A stretch of 46,599 nt of DNA, taken from NCBI GenBank assembly GCA_031430015.1, contig JANPAR010000207.1, positions 1-46,599 on the forward strand, in the 5' to 3' direction. Each line of letters opens with the position of its first letter. Within the stretch, counting starts at the first letter, position 1. Source of the stretch: CANJDH01 sp031430015. Its GTDB lineage: Bacteria; Pseudomonadota; Gammaproteobacteria; Burkholderiales; JAEUOS01. This document shows, one piece after another, positions 15,468 to 23,193 of the stretch. A program made the position numbers and the translations under genes. The notes under the pieces were generated by a model. The model did not search any database, was not told the DNA's origin, and saw only the letters and a list, made by a program, of their open reading frames with translations.

Positions 15468-16355
15468 ATGCTCTATCCCGAATTGTTCAAATCCCTGGAG
15501 GCGGTGCGCTGGAACATGGCCACAGATGTGCCGTGGGCCACATTTGACGCGTCACGCCTGTCGGACGAGCAGGCACAGACCATCAAGATGAACGCCATCA
15601 CCGAGTGGTCGGCGCTGGCGGCGACCGAGATGTTCCTGCGCGACAACCAGCACGACAGCGATTTTTCCGCTTTCATGAGCGTATGGTTTTTTGAAGAGCA
15701 GAAACATTCGCTGGTGTTGCTCGAATATCTCCGGCGCTTCCGCCCTGATCTGCTGCCGACCGAAGACGAATTGCACGCCGTGCGCTTTCCGTTTGATCCG
15801 GCGCCGGCGCTTGAAACCCTGATGATGCATTTTTGCGGCGAGATCCGGCTCAATCACTGGTACCGGCGCGCGTCCGAGTGGCACACCGAGCCGGTGATCA
15901 AGCAGATTTACGACCTGATTTCGCGCGACGAGGCGCGTCACGGCGGCGCGTATCTGCAATACATGAAGCGCGCGATTGTCAACTTCGGCGATCAGGCGCG
16001 CGGCGCGTTTGCGCGCATCGGCGTGCTGATGGCCTCGGCCAGCCGTACGGCGCAGGTGCTGCACCCGACCAACCTGCACGTCAACCAGTCACTGTTCCCC
16101 AACGACACGATCCAGTCACGCCTGCCCGATCCGGCCTGGCTGGAGAAATGGCTGGACGCACAAATCAAATTTGACCGCGTCTGGGAGCAAAAAGTAGTCG
16201 AGCGCATATTGCACAATGTGTCGATCCTGTTCGGGCGCAGCTTTGCGTCAGTGCAAGACCTCAACCGCTACCGCAAGGAGTTGGCGCGCCGCATCGCGGA
16301 TAAGCTGGAGGCTACAATCGGCGCTTCCAGCCTCTCCGCTCCTGCGCCCACTTGA
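15468..16355 (+). CDS. Diiron ferritin-like / acyl-ACP-desaturase-like protein
   Basis: A 295-residue all-helical protein with a good ribosome-binding site (AAGGAA, 6 nt before ATG). Diiron ligands are visible as two ExxH motifs, FFEEQKHSLVL and SRDEARHGGAY, with further Glu in ITEWSALAATEMFL and HFCGEIRLNHW. This arrangement is that of the ferritin-like superfamily and most resembles acyl-ACP desaturases, which introduce double bonds into fatty acyl chains using O2. In the context of a CFA-synthase-like enzyme and an acyl-chain oxidoreductase under the same regulator, an acyl-chain desaturase supplying their substrate is inferred. An iron-detoxifying or other diiron oxygenase role remains possible. 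Confidence 0.8.
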   Translation: MLYPELFKSLEAVRWNMATDVPWATFDASRLSDEQAQTIKMNAITEWSALAATEMFLRDNQHDSDFSAFMSVWFFEEQKHSLVLLEYLRRFRPDLLPTEDELHAVRFPFDPAPALETLMMHFCGEIRLNHWYRRASEWHTEPVIKQIYDLISRDEARHGGAYLQYMKRAIVNFGDQARGAFARIGVLMASASRTAQVLHPTNLHVNQSLFPNDTIQSRLPDPAWLEKWLDAQIKFDRVWEQKVVERILHNVSILFGRSFASVQDLNRYRKELARRIADKLEATIGASSLSAPAPT

Positions 16356-16996
16356 TCACTTTTTATTACGGTTCCGGTTCCGCGCCCGCCTGGCGCGTCT
16401 GGCTCGCACTTGAATACAAGGGCCTGCCCTACGAGTTCAAGCTGATGTCGTTTTCGGATGGCGACCTCAAGACACCGGCTTATCGCGCTCTCAATCCGCG
16501 CGGCAAGGTGCCGTTGATTGTCGATGGTGAATTCACCCTGGCCGAGTCCAACGCCATCGTCGAATATCTTGAAGAGCAATACCCGGCTACGCCCCGGCTG
16601 TTGCCCGGCTCGACGCGCCAGCGCTCGCAAGTGCGGCGCTGGGTCTCTGACATCGACGACAACTTTGGCAGCGCGCTCGCCAAGCTCACCGGCTGGGTGC
16701 TGTGGACACCGCAAGAGAAATGGAAAGAAGAGCGCATTGCCGAAGCGCGGCAGGCGGTGCTTGATGAGCTGGTGTGGATCGCCGGTCACATGGGCGGCGA
16801 CTATGTGTCCGGTGACACGCTCTCGGCTGCGGACTTTGCGCTCTACCCGCAGATAGCCACGCTGGCACGCTGTGATTTGCGCAAACCAGATCTCGCCATG
16901 ATGGCAGCGCGCCCCGCAAAAATTGCGGCGTGGGCGGCACGCATTGAGGCATTGCCTTATTTCGCCAAAACCATTCCGCCGCACTGGAAAGCCTGA
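16352..16996 (+). CDS. Glutathione S-transferase family protein
   Basis: A 214-residue GST with an N-terminal thioredoxin-like domain (ITFYYGSGSAPAWRVWLAL; the Ser after GSG is the likely glutathione-activating residue), the cis-Pro/glutathione-binding segment GKVPLIVDGEFTLAESNAIVEYL, and an all-helical C-terminal domain ending PYFAKTIPPHWK. It starts with TTG overlapping the stop codon of the desaturase-like gene, so the two are translationally coupled. GSTs remove lipid peroxides and electrophiles; detoxifying products of photo-oxidation is inferred from position. Substrate unknown. Confidence 0.88.
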   Translation: MITFYYGSGSAPAWRVWLALEYKGLPYEFKLMSFSDGDLKTPAYRALNPRGKVPLIVDGEFTLAESNAIVEYLEEQYPATPRLLPGSTRQRSQVRRWVSDIDDNFGSALAKLTGWVLWTPQEKWKEERIAEARQAVLDELVWIAGHMGGDYVSGDTLSAADFALYPQIATLARCDLRKPDLAMMAARPAKIAAWAARIEALPYFAKTIPPHWKA

Positions 16997-17001
16997 GGCG
17001 C

Positions 17002-17508
17002 ATGGTGCAGATGGTGCAGATGGCGCACGCAGCCCCGCTGTTCGAGTCCAAGCTCTGCGCATTTTCCGAACTCGCGGCGCGCGCGCGTGCGTTGCCGCGT
17101 CCGCTGGTGTTCACCAATGGCGTGTTTGACCTGCTGCATCGCGGCCACGTCACCTATCTTGCGCAGGCGCGTGCGCTCGGCGCCAGCCTGATCATTGCGG
17201 TCAACAGCGATGCCTCAGTCAAGCGCCTGGGAAAAGGCGATGACCGCCCAATCAACTCAGAAGCCGACCGAATGGCCGTACTCGCCGCGCTCGAATGCGT
17301 GAGCCTGGTGGTGTGCTTTGCCGAAGACACGCCGCTTGAGGCGATTCGCGCCGCGCACCCCGATGTGCTGGTCAAGGGCGGCGATTGGACGCCAGACAAG
17401 ATGGTGGGCGCAAGCGATGTAGCATCATGGGGCGGCAGTGTGCATTCGATTCCATTTTTGTTCGAGCGCTCCACCACGGCGATGTTGCACAAAGTCCGCG
17501 GCGGCTAG
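17002..17508 (+). CDS. rfaE2: D-glycero-beta-D-manno-heptose 1-phosphate adenylyltransferase RfaE2
   Basis: A 168-residue nucleotidyltransferase, the stand-alone equivalent of the HldE C-terminal domain. It makes ADP-D-glycero-beta-D-manno-heptose for the LPS inner core. The signature is FTNGVFDLLHRGHVTYLAQA with the H-x-G-H active-site motif; later motifs are AVNSDASVKRLGKGDDRP, AALECVSLVVCF and DVLVKGGDWTPDKMVG. Betaproteobacteria commonly encode the kinase (RfaE1) separately. The N-terminus has three in-frame ATGs in a 9-bp repeat (ATGGTGCAG twice); 17002 is used because GAGG precedes it, but 17011 or 17020 are possible. It follows the GST gene by 5 bp and may be read with the light operon. 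Confidence 0.93.
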   Translation: MVQMVQMAHAAPLFESKLCAFSELAARARALPRPLVFTNGVFDLLHRGHVTYLAQARALGASLIIAVNSDASVKRLGKGDDRPINSEADRMAVLAALECVSLVVCFAEDTPLEAIRAAHPDVLVKGGDWTPDKMVGASDVASWGGSVHSIPFLFERSTTAMLHKVRGG

Positions 17509-17539
17509 TCTGCGCGCGCAGTTGGCGTTCTCTAGAAGA

Positions 17540-17578
17540 ATCGCTTAAGAATAGCTCCAGGAGCCATTCTTAAGCGAT
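17540..17578. repeat. 39-bp near-perfect palindrome between convergent genes
   Basis: ATCGCTTAAGAAT (17540-17552) is perfectly mirrored at 17566-17578, and the inner GCTCC/GGAGC continues the stem, leaving almost no loop. It lies in the 78-bp gap between convergent rfaE2 and the SPOR gene, where a bidirectional terminator would be useful. There is no T-run on either side. An 18-base part of it recurs at 6766-6783, so a REP-like mobile repeat is also likely. Confidence 0.75.
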
Positions 17579-17586
17579 GCCACTGG

Positions 17587-18321
17587 TTACTTCTTCTCTT
17601 CGCTCTTGATGCTTTCTGCCTTTGACACGGCCCCCTTGTCTGCCGCGCGGTCATCACCGGCTTTGGGCGCATCGGATGCGCAATCCTTGGTCTCGTGACC
17701 GGGAAAATCCTTGCGGATCGCATCAAACTTGACGCCAGTCGCCTCGTCAATACCACTCAGGCGAAACACGGTTTTTTGCACGCGCGTCTCGCGCTCGCCA
17801 CTGCGCGCAGTCTTGACACCCTTGGCAGTCACTGCGGCCAAATAATTTTTCGCAGCGTCTTCGGTGCGGAACACGCCGAGCGACACGGCGAACTTGTTGG
17901 CGCCGTCCTCCTGGACAATGAAGAAGTCGCTCACGCCAAGCCCTTTTAGTTCTTCGACCTTCTTGTCGGCATTCGGCTTGCTGCCCTGCGGCGGCAGGAA
18001 CACCCACCAGCCCGCAGTTTCTTCCACCGTGCGTGTTTGCAGGCGGCTGCCAAGGTTGAGAGCGGCCAGCGCCTCGCCCGCCTTGTCCGCCTCTTGTGCA
18101 GGAAAGGTGCCCCAGTCGAAACAACCGTTGCTGCGCGCCTTGCCCGCATCGGCGAGCTTCTTCACTTCTTCCGCACTGAGCACACGAATTTTTTCCGGCG
18201 ATATCTGCATCGTCAAGCGCTCAGCTTCGCCTTTATGTGCGTCGCCCGGCCCGATGTAGCCGGCCTGCCAGCCGTAGAACAGGAGGTTGGCGAGCACCAG
18301 CAGGAAGAACAGGGAACGCAT
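17587..18321 (-). CDS. SPOR-domain membrane-anchored protein
   Basis: A 244-residue protein with an N-terminal membrane anchor (SLFFLLVLANLLFYGWQAGYI) and then a periplasmic region. Two SPOR-like modules are suggested: CFDWGTFPAQEADKAGEALAAL with GWWVFLPPQGSKPNADKKV, and KFAVSLGVFRTEDAAKNYLA with RVQKTVFRLSG. SPOR domains bind denuded glycan at division sites. The tail is charged (Lys/Glu/Ala/Asp-rich, SKAESIKSEEKK). It lies downstream of coaX, 77 bp away, as often seen in betaproteobacteria. The precise division role is unknown. Confidence 0.82.
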   Translation of the reverse strand: MRSLFFLLVLANLLFYGWQAGYIGPGDAHKGEAERLTMQISPEKIRVLSAEEVKKLADAGKARSNGCFDWGTFPAQEADKAGEALAALNLGSRLQTRTVEETAGWWVFLPPQGSKPNADKKVEELKGLGVSDFFIVQEDGANKFAVSLGVFRTEDAAKNYLAAVTAKGVKTARSGERETRVQKTVFRLSGIDEATGVKFDAIRKDFPGHETKDCASDAPKAGDDRAADKGAVSKAESIKSEEKK

Positions 18322-18398
18322 GATGGGTGCGATGCGGGAGCGGGTGTCTGGCGGCTGGTCAGGTGGCTGGTCGGGCGGCGATTACGGAGCGCTGCGCA

Positions 18399-19196
18399 CT
18401 ACGTCAACGTCTGGCTGATGCGATACAGGCCCTCAAGCACGAGATTGTCATGCGCCTTGTGCGGAATGGTGAGGCGCGGCACCAGCGCACGGCCCGAGCC
18501 GCCCGAGATGATGCACATCAGATCGTGATACTCGGCGCGATGGCGGCGGTAGAGCCGCTCGATCGCCCCGGCCTGCGCGTGATGGCAGCCCGAGACAATC
18601 GCATCGACGGTCTGGTTCGGATGATCGACATAGTCACCGTCGGCATCGGGCAACGCGGCAGTGTTGGTATGCAGCGAGCGCAGCATGAGGCCGACACCGG
18701 GCATGATGTTGCCGCCCAGAAAGCTGCCTTCGGGCGAAATCAAATCAATCGTGGTCGCGGTGCCACACACCACCACCAGCACCGGCTGCTCGGGCAGCAG
18801 CGCACGCGCGCCGATCATCGCGGCCCAGCGGTCGGTGCCGAGCTGGGCCGGATTGCGATAGCCATTGCTGATGCCGCACTGCTCGGCCTGCGCGGCAATC
18901 CAATAGGCGGGCTTGGCGTCGGGCCAGATTTCAAGCACGTGCATCAGGGTGTTGCGTGACTTGGTGCCGGCCACGTTGGAGACCAGGGTGCGGCGCGGCG
19001 CGGGCGAGCGGCGGAAGGTGCCGACGAGCGACGGAATTTCATCAAGCAAGGTGTTGCCATACTCGATGCAATTGTCATGCGCCCAGCCTTTCTCCGGCAC
19101 CGGCGTGCCAGCGGGTGCGGGTGGCTGCATTTTGTAGCGGCCCCACTTGACGAAGGTATTGCCGACGTCGATCAGCAGGTTGTAGGAATCGGCCAT
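18399..19196 (-). CDS. coaX: Type III pantothenate kinase CoaX
   Basis: A 265-residue kinase phosphorylating pantothenate, the first committed step of coenzyme A synthesis, of the ASKHA fold. Motifs are LLIDVGNTFVKWGRYK (phosphate-binding DxGNT), GTDRWAAMIGARALLP and VVVCGTATTIDLISPEGSFLGG, with a PGVGLMLRSLHTNTAALP segment after it. Type III enzymes are insensitive to CoA feedback. It begins 31 bp downstream of the M81 gene stop. In many betaproteobacteria it follows birA; birA is not in this window. About 15 extra residues (PAPAGTPVPEKGWAH) are inserted after the first strand. Confidence 0.93.
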   Translation of the reverse strand: MADSYNLLIDVGNTFVKWGRYKMQPPAPAGTPVPEKGWAHDNCIEYGNTLLDEIPSLVGTFRRSPAPRRTLVSNVAGTKSRNTLMHVLEIWPDAKPAYWIAAQAEQCGISNGYRNPAQLGTDRWAAMIGARALLPEQPVLVVVCGTATTIDLISPEGSFLGGNIMPGVGLMLRSLHTNTAALPDADGDYVDHPNQTVDAIVSGCHHAQAGAIERLYRRHRAEYHDLMCIISGGSGRALVPRLTIPHKAHDNLVLEGLYRISQTLT

Positions 19197-19227
19197 GGAA
19201 GGATTATCGCGGATTGCCTTGGTCAGA

Positions 19228-20787
19228 CTAAGAGAGCAACAAGTCGGCCTTCACATACCGGTAGCGGTAGACCGAGAGATCCGCGCTGGTCACGCCCTCG
19301 CCCTGACACTCGACAATGTGGCTGGCAATCGGCTTGAACCCGGCGCGGTAGTGAATGCGGCTCTTCAACATGATGAAGCGCTTCTTCGCCGGCTCAATGC
19401 CGCAGTGACGGAAGATCACCAGATCAAACGGCTCGTGATGCAGGCTGGTGACGACGATCTCGGCGCGCCCCTTGGCGCCGGTGACTTCGAGAACCGCCGT
19501 AGGGCCGAGATGCGATTTGAGGCCGGTATACATCGGCCCGCGAAACACAATCTCGCCATCGGTGATGATCTTGACGCGGCCGCTGATGGTGATTGGCCGG
19601 CCGATGAGGCCGATCGAGGGCATGGCGGTCTTGCCGCCCAGTGACAGCGTGACGTTGTTGCCCGCGCCCGCTTCAATCATTTTTTGCACCGCTTCGGGAT
19701 CGCGGATCGGCGCGATGGCCACGTCGTCGAGGCCCTGCTTCAATATCTCCTCGACCACCATCATCACGTCCTGTGTGCCACCCGACCCGCAGTTGTCGCA
19801 ATGATCGATCAGCAGCACCGGGCCGTGGTCGGCGGGGCGCTGATGGGCATTGCCCAGCGTCAGCGCGCGCGTCACCGATTCGGCCAGTGCCGTGCGCTGA
19901 TACGCATAGTCCGCTTTGCGTTCTTTCGCGATGCGCAGCATGGCGTCGCACAGGCGCGCTGCATTCGCTTCGCCCTGCGGTTTCATCGCGTCACCCACCA
20001 CCACTACCGAGACGCCGGTATAGGGCGTGTCGGCATGCGCGAACGCGGGCAGCAGCGTCGCGGCCAACACATCACCGCGCATCTCCGCCGCACGTGCGAG
20101 GGTGAGAATGTCGCCCGACGGCCCGTCTTCGGGTGCATGGCGCATGATCGACGGCACGATCGGCAGCCAGCCCCACTTCATCACCGGCTTCACGCGACCC
20201 TTGATCGTGTCGATCAGGATTTCGCCTGCGAGTTGCCCGGCCTCGTACATATCGACATGCGGATAGGTCTTGTAGCCGGTGATCACGGTGGCGCACTGCA
20301 CCGTCTCGGGCGAGAGGTTGGTGTGATAGTCAAAGGTCACCGCAATCGGCACGGTGGCGTCAATGCGGCGCAGGCGCATCAGGATTTCCCCTTCGGCATC
20401 GGGCTGGTCTTTAACCACCATCGCGCCGTGCAGATCGAGAAAGATGGCGTCACAACCCCTGGGGCTGCCCGCACTGCCGCTGCCACCTCGGCGCTTGGCT
20501 TCGTGCAGCGCGTCTTCGAGCGGCTGCACCAGCTGCTCGAAGGTCGCGCGCGAGCACGCAGCTGATGGCCATGACTCTGCGGCCACTGGCGTGATGATCT
20601 CGGCCCCCTCACGCTTGGCGATGTCGATGAACGCCGCCATCGGCGTCGCGGTACCTTCAAAGCGCTCGCGTGCGTCGCGGCCAAACGCCGGCCCCTGGCC
20701 ATGGCCGAATTTTTCCAGCGGCGTCGGAATCGGCGAGAAGGTATTGGTCTCGTGCTTGATCAGGGCAATGATGAAGGTCTGGGCCAT
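19228..20787 (-). CDS. M81 family metallopeptidase (MlrC/microcystinase C-like)
   Basis: A 519-residue protein of the M81 family. The name-giving member, MlrC, hydrolyses linearised microcystin or its tetrapeptide. Zinc ligands and conserved segments are visible in the N-terminal domain: IALIKHETNTFSP, DAIFLDLHGAMVV, AVTFDYHTNLS and YKTYPHVDMYEAG; FAHADTPYTGVSVVVV marks its end. The C-terminal MlrC domain starts near HGPVLLIDHCDNCGSGG. Most M81 proteins occur in catabolic clusters far from toxin degradation, and amide or peptide-like bond hydrolysis is all that can be inferred. It is the last member of the leftward sulfatase/Rieske series, 194 bp downstream of a Rieske gene, with a possible small ORF in between. 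Confidence 0.9.
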   Translation of the reverse strand: MAQTFIIALIKHETNTFSPIPTPLEKFGHGQGPAFGRDARERFEGTATPMAAFIDIAKREGAEIITPVAAESWPSAACSRATFEQLVQPLEDALHEAKRRGGSGSAGSPRGCDAIFLDLHGAMVVKDQPDAEGEILMRLRRIDATVPIAVTFDYHTNLSPETVQCATVITGYKTYPHVDMYEAGQLAGEILIDTIKGRVKPVMKWGWLPIVPSIMRHAPEDGPSGDILTLARAAEMRGDVLAATLLPAFAHADTPYTGVSVVVVGDAMKPQGEANAARLCDAMLRIAKERKADYAYQRTALAESVTRALTLGNAHQRPADHGPVLLIDHCDNCGSGGTQDVMMVVEEILKQGLDDVAIAPIRDPEAVQKMIEAGAGNNVTLSLGGKTAMPSIGLIGRPITISGRVKIITDGEIVFRGPMYTGLKSHLGPTAVLEVTGAKGRAEIVVTSLHHEPFDLVIFRHCGIEPAKKRFIMLKSRIHYRAGFKPIASHIVECQGEGVTSADLSVYRYRYVKADLLLS

Positions 20788-20806
20788 GTTTTGTCCGGGT
20801 GCGGCG

Positions 20807-20935
20807 TCACCAGATCACATTCTCGCGGAAATTGCGGCACCCGGCATGCGTGATGAGCCCGCGCTTGGGCGGGTCAAACGCGCCGCATCCGCTTGCATCG
20901 ACACACATCGATCCGCCAAGAATTGCTTCCACCAT
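20807..20935 (-). CDS. Possible small Cys-containing ORF (42 residues) or gene remnant
   Basis: An open frame in the gap between the Rieske and M81 genes, on the same strand. It reads MVEAILGGSMCVDASGC, then GAFDPPKRGLITHAGC and RNFRENVIW, and ends 20 bp before the M81 start. It has three Cys and third positions about 75 percent G or C after the first few codons, so it looks more like a coding tail than noise. The frame stays open upstream through the end of the Rieske gene with no good start signal; only weak AAGG precedes the ATG. I do not recognise the family. It may be the C-terminal remnant of a deleted gene. Confidence 0.35.
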   Translation of the reverse strand: MVEAILGGSMCVDASGCGAFDPPKRGLITHAGCRNFRENVIW

Positions 20936-20965
20936 GCCTTGCAGCCGGAGGAAGGTCTGCAACCT

Positions 20966-20986
20966 GCTTGCACCAAGGGTTTCAGG
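20966..20986 (-). repeat. Copy 1 of a 21-bp 3'-end repeat containing the Rieske stop codon
   Basis: On the minus strand this reads CC followed by TGAAACCCTTGGTGCAAGC. The same sequence with one difference occurs at 39658-39678. In both places the TGA inside it is the stop codon of a minus-strand gene. Confidence 0.65.
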
Positions 20987-22097
20987 CCGATGCCTGATGT
21001 GAATCGGAGCGCGATGTTGTGTGATGCCCGCCAGATACTGCTCCCGCGTCGCCTGCTTGCGCTTCCGCTGTCAGCCGCTGCTGCAAAATAAATCGCGCCT
21101 GGTTGAGACCCTTGTCATGCACAGTCGCTGCCGCGCGAAACTGCGGGTCGCCGTGCAGTATCCGCTGCTGCGCTTCGATGATGGCGCGGTCTTCGCCAAA
21201 CGCCTTGACGACATCCTGATAAATCGCTTCGGTCATCGCCGGGTTGTCGAGCCCAAAGCCGTGCGCCTGGCAAAAAAAGTAATGCGTGGTGCCGGCTGTC
21301 TCCGGCGTTTGCACCGAGGTGTGGCGAAACAGCATGGCGTTGGCGGGGCGGCAGCCCTCGGGCGCACCCGTGCCGGCCGGTGCCGACCCCGCGTCCATGC
21401 GCATGAAGGCAGGCGCATGCCATTCATAAATTTGCCAGCGGTCCACGCGCCCCTCAAACGGTGCGACGCGCTTGTGGTTGGGCGACATTTCGCAATCAAG
21501 CTCCCAGCGCGTGATGCGCAGGCCGTTGTCGATGCGCTGAACCTCCGAACGGGTTTGCGCACTCGCCGCCGTGCCCAGTGTGGTGGGGTGCACGAAGGCC
21601 AGATGCGAAAAATCGAGCAGGTTGTCGACCACCAGTTGGTAGTTGGCCTGGTAGTGGATGTAGCCCGGCTTCATGCGCCAGCCGGCGTGGTCGTGCCAGA
21701 AGAAATCGAGGATGGCGGCGGGGTCGGCTTGTTCAGGCTCGCCCATCCAGACCCAGATAAAGCGGTTGCGCTCGATGACCGGGTAAGTGCGCACGCAGGC
21801 TTGCGCGGGGATGGTGTCCTGCCCCGGTATCTCGACGCACTTGCCGCCGGCATCGAACTTCATGCCGTGATAACCGCAACGCACGCAGTCGCCTTCCTTG
21901 CGGCCCAGTGACAGTGGCGCGGCGCGGTGGCAGCATTGATCCTTGAGCGCGGCGATGCTGCCGTTGGCGAGTCGGTGAAACACCAGCGGGTCACCCAGCA
22001 GGGTGCGTGCGAACAGGGCATCACCAGTCACTTCATGCGACCACGCCGCCACGTACCAGCTATTGCGGATGAAGCCGTCTTGCAGATAAGGTTTCAT
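20982..22097 (-). CDS. VanA-like Rieske non-haem iron oxygenase 1
   Basis: A 371-residue oxygenase of the VanA/dicamba-demethylase type (homotrimeric, alpha subunit only), which typically removes O- or N-methyl groups or hydroxylates aromatics. The Rieske cluster is DQCCHRAAPLSLG with C-x-H and CVRCGYHGMKF with C-x2-H. The mononuclear iron ligands lie in NLLDFSHLAFVH (D-x2-H-x4-H). The start (MKPYLQDGFIRNSWYVAAW) is typical, and its ATG overlaps the stop of the next Rieske gene (ATGA), indicating coupled expression. The C-terminal 25 residues are Gly/His/Ser-rich and unconserved. The electron-donating reductase is not encoded nearby. Confidence 0.92.
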   Translation of the reverse strand: MKPYLQDGFIRNSWYVAAWSHEVTGDALFARTLLGDPLVFHRLANGSIAALKDQCCHRAAPLSLGRKEGDCVRCGYHGMKFDAGGKCVEIPGQDTIPAQACVRTYPVIERNRFIWVWMGEPEQADPAAILDFFWHDHAGWRMKPGYIHYQANYQLVVDNLLDFSHLAFVHPTTLGTAASAQTRSEVQRIDNGLRITRWELDCEMSPNHKRVAPFEGRVDRWQIYEWHAPAFMRMDAGSAPAGTGAPEGCRPANAMLFRHTSVQTPETAGTTHYFFCQAHGFGLDNPAMTEAIYQDVVKAFGEDRAIIEAQQRILHGDPQFRAAATVHDKGLNQARFILQQRLTAEAQAGDAGAVSGGHHTTSRSDSHQASA

Positions 22098-23161
22098 GTG
22101 CTCGTCCCTCGTTCCTGCTGCGCGGCCCTGATCACCTGAAAGCGCACGATGTTGAGCGCCTTGTCGGCCCCGATGGCGCGCGATTGTGTGTGGTGGCCGC
22201 GCCGCACTGCCCGGTGCTGCGCCTCGACCATCGCCCGGTCTTCGGCAAAGGCAGCCGTGATGTTGTCGTAGACCGTGCGCTCCATCGCCGGGTCATCGAG
22301 TGCAAAGTTGCGCCAGTGAATCCAGAAGTAGTGCGTTGAGTCCGCCGTCTCCGGGGTTAGCACAGCGATGTGGTGAAACTCGATGGCATCCTTGCGCGCA
22401 CCATGCGGCGTACCGCGCGCATTGGTGCCGGTCGGCGCCGAGCCGGAGTCGAGTGACATGATGGCCGGCAGGTGCCAGTCGTAGCAATGCCAGGCGTCCA
22501 CGTTGCCGTCGAACTGCCCCACCTGTTGATGAAATTTCGAGGGTGGCACATCGATGTACCAGCGCTCGGTGTGGACACCATGCGGGCGTGGCGCGGCCTC
22601 TGTGGCGAAGGCCTCCTGTCCGGCTGCGCCTACGGTGTTCCGGTGTACGAACGGCAAGTGGCCGAAATCGAGCAGGTTGTCGGCCACCAGCGCCACGTGC
22701 GCCTTGACGTTCAGATAGCCTTTCGAGGGCCGCCACTTCGGATCGCTGTGCCAGGGTGCGGGTAGAATTTTCGCGTGGTCGGCCAGGGCGGCGTCGCCCA
22801 TCCAGATCCACACAAAGCCATCCTGCTCTACTAGCGGATAGTGCTTCACACACATGTGCGCCATCTGCGGGCCTTGGGCCTGCGCCGGCACTTCAATGCA
22901 TTTGCCTGCAGGGTCAAACTTGACGCCGTGATACATGCAGCGGATGCCATCGGCCTCGATACGGCCCAGCGACAGCGGCGCGAGGCGGTGGGCACAGCGG
23001 TCTTCCAGTGCTACCGGTGTGCCGTCAGCAGTCCGGAACAGCACGAGGTCATCGCCCATGATGGTGCGGGCGAGCGGTTTGTCCGCGGTGATCTCGCCCG
23101 GCCATGCGGCCACCGTCCACGCATTGCGGATAAAAAACGTTTCAGGCAACAGATCAGACAT
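22094..23161 (-). CDS. VanA-like Rieske non-haem iron oxygenase 2
   Basis: A 355-residue homologue of the adjacent oxygenase. It has the Rieske ligands in EDRCAHRLAPLSLG and IRCMYHGVKFD, and iron ligands in NLLDFGHLPFVHR. The ATG at 23161 (MSDLLPETFFIRNAW) is chosen for its typical N-terminus and the preceding purine-rich AAGAGAG; the frame is open to 23200. The two neighbouring oxygenases are clearly different in sequence, so they probably act on different positions or intermediates, or form a mixed trimer. The gene lies 32 bp downstream of sulfatase 1. Confidence 0.92.
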   Translation of the reverse strand: MSDLLPETFFIRNAWTVAAWPGEITADKPLARTIMGDDLVLFRTADGTPVALEDRCAHRLAPLSLGRIEADGIRCMYHGVKFDPAGKCIEVPAQAQGPQMAHMCVKHYPLVEQDGFVWIWMGDAALADHAKILPAPWHSDPKWRPSKGYLNVKAHVALVADNLLDFGHLPFVHRNTVGAAGQEAFATEAAPRPHGVHTERWYIDVPPSKFHQQVGQFDGNVDAWHCYDWHLPAIMSLDSGSAPTGTNARGTPHGARKDAIEFHHIAVLTPETADSTHYFWIHWRNFALDDPAMERTVYDNITAAFAEDRAMVEAQHRAVRRGHHTQSRAIGADKALNIVRFQVIRAAQQERGTST

Positions 23162-23193
23162 GTTCTCTCTTGCTCCCGTGCCTGCGCCTGCCC

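Noticed and set aside
19684..20565. Long plus-strand frame opposite the M81 gene
   Set aside because: It is a GC-rich antisense shadow with His/Arg-rich composition and no family motifs.
21021..21911. Long plus-strand frame opposite Rieske oxygenase 1
   Set aside because: It is an antisense shadow of a gene with intact Rieske and iron motifs.
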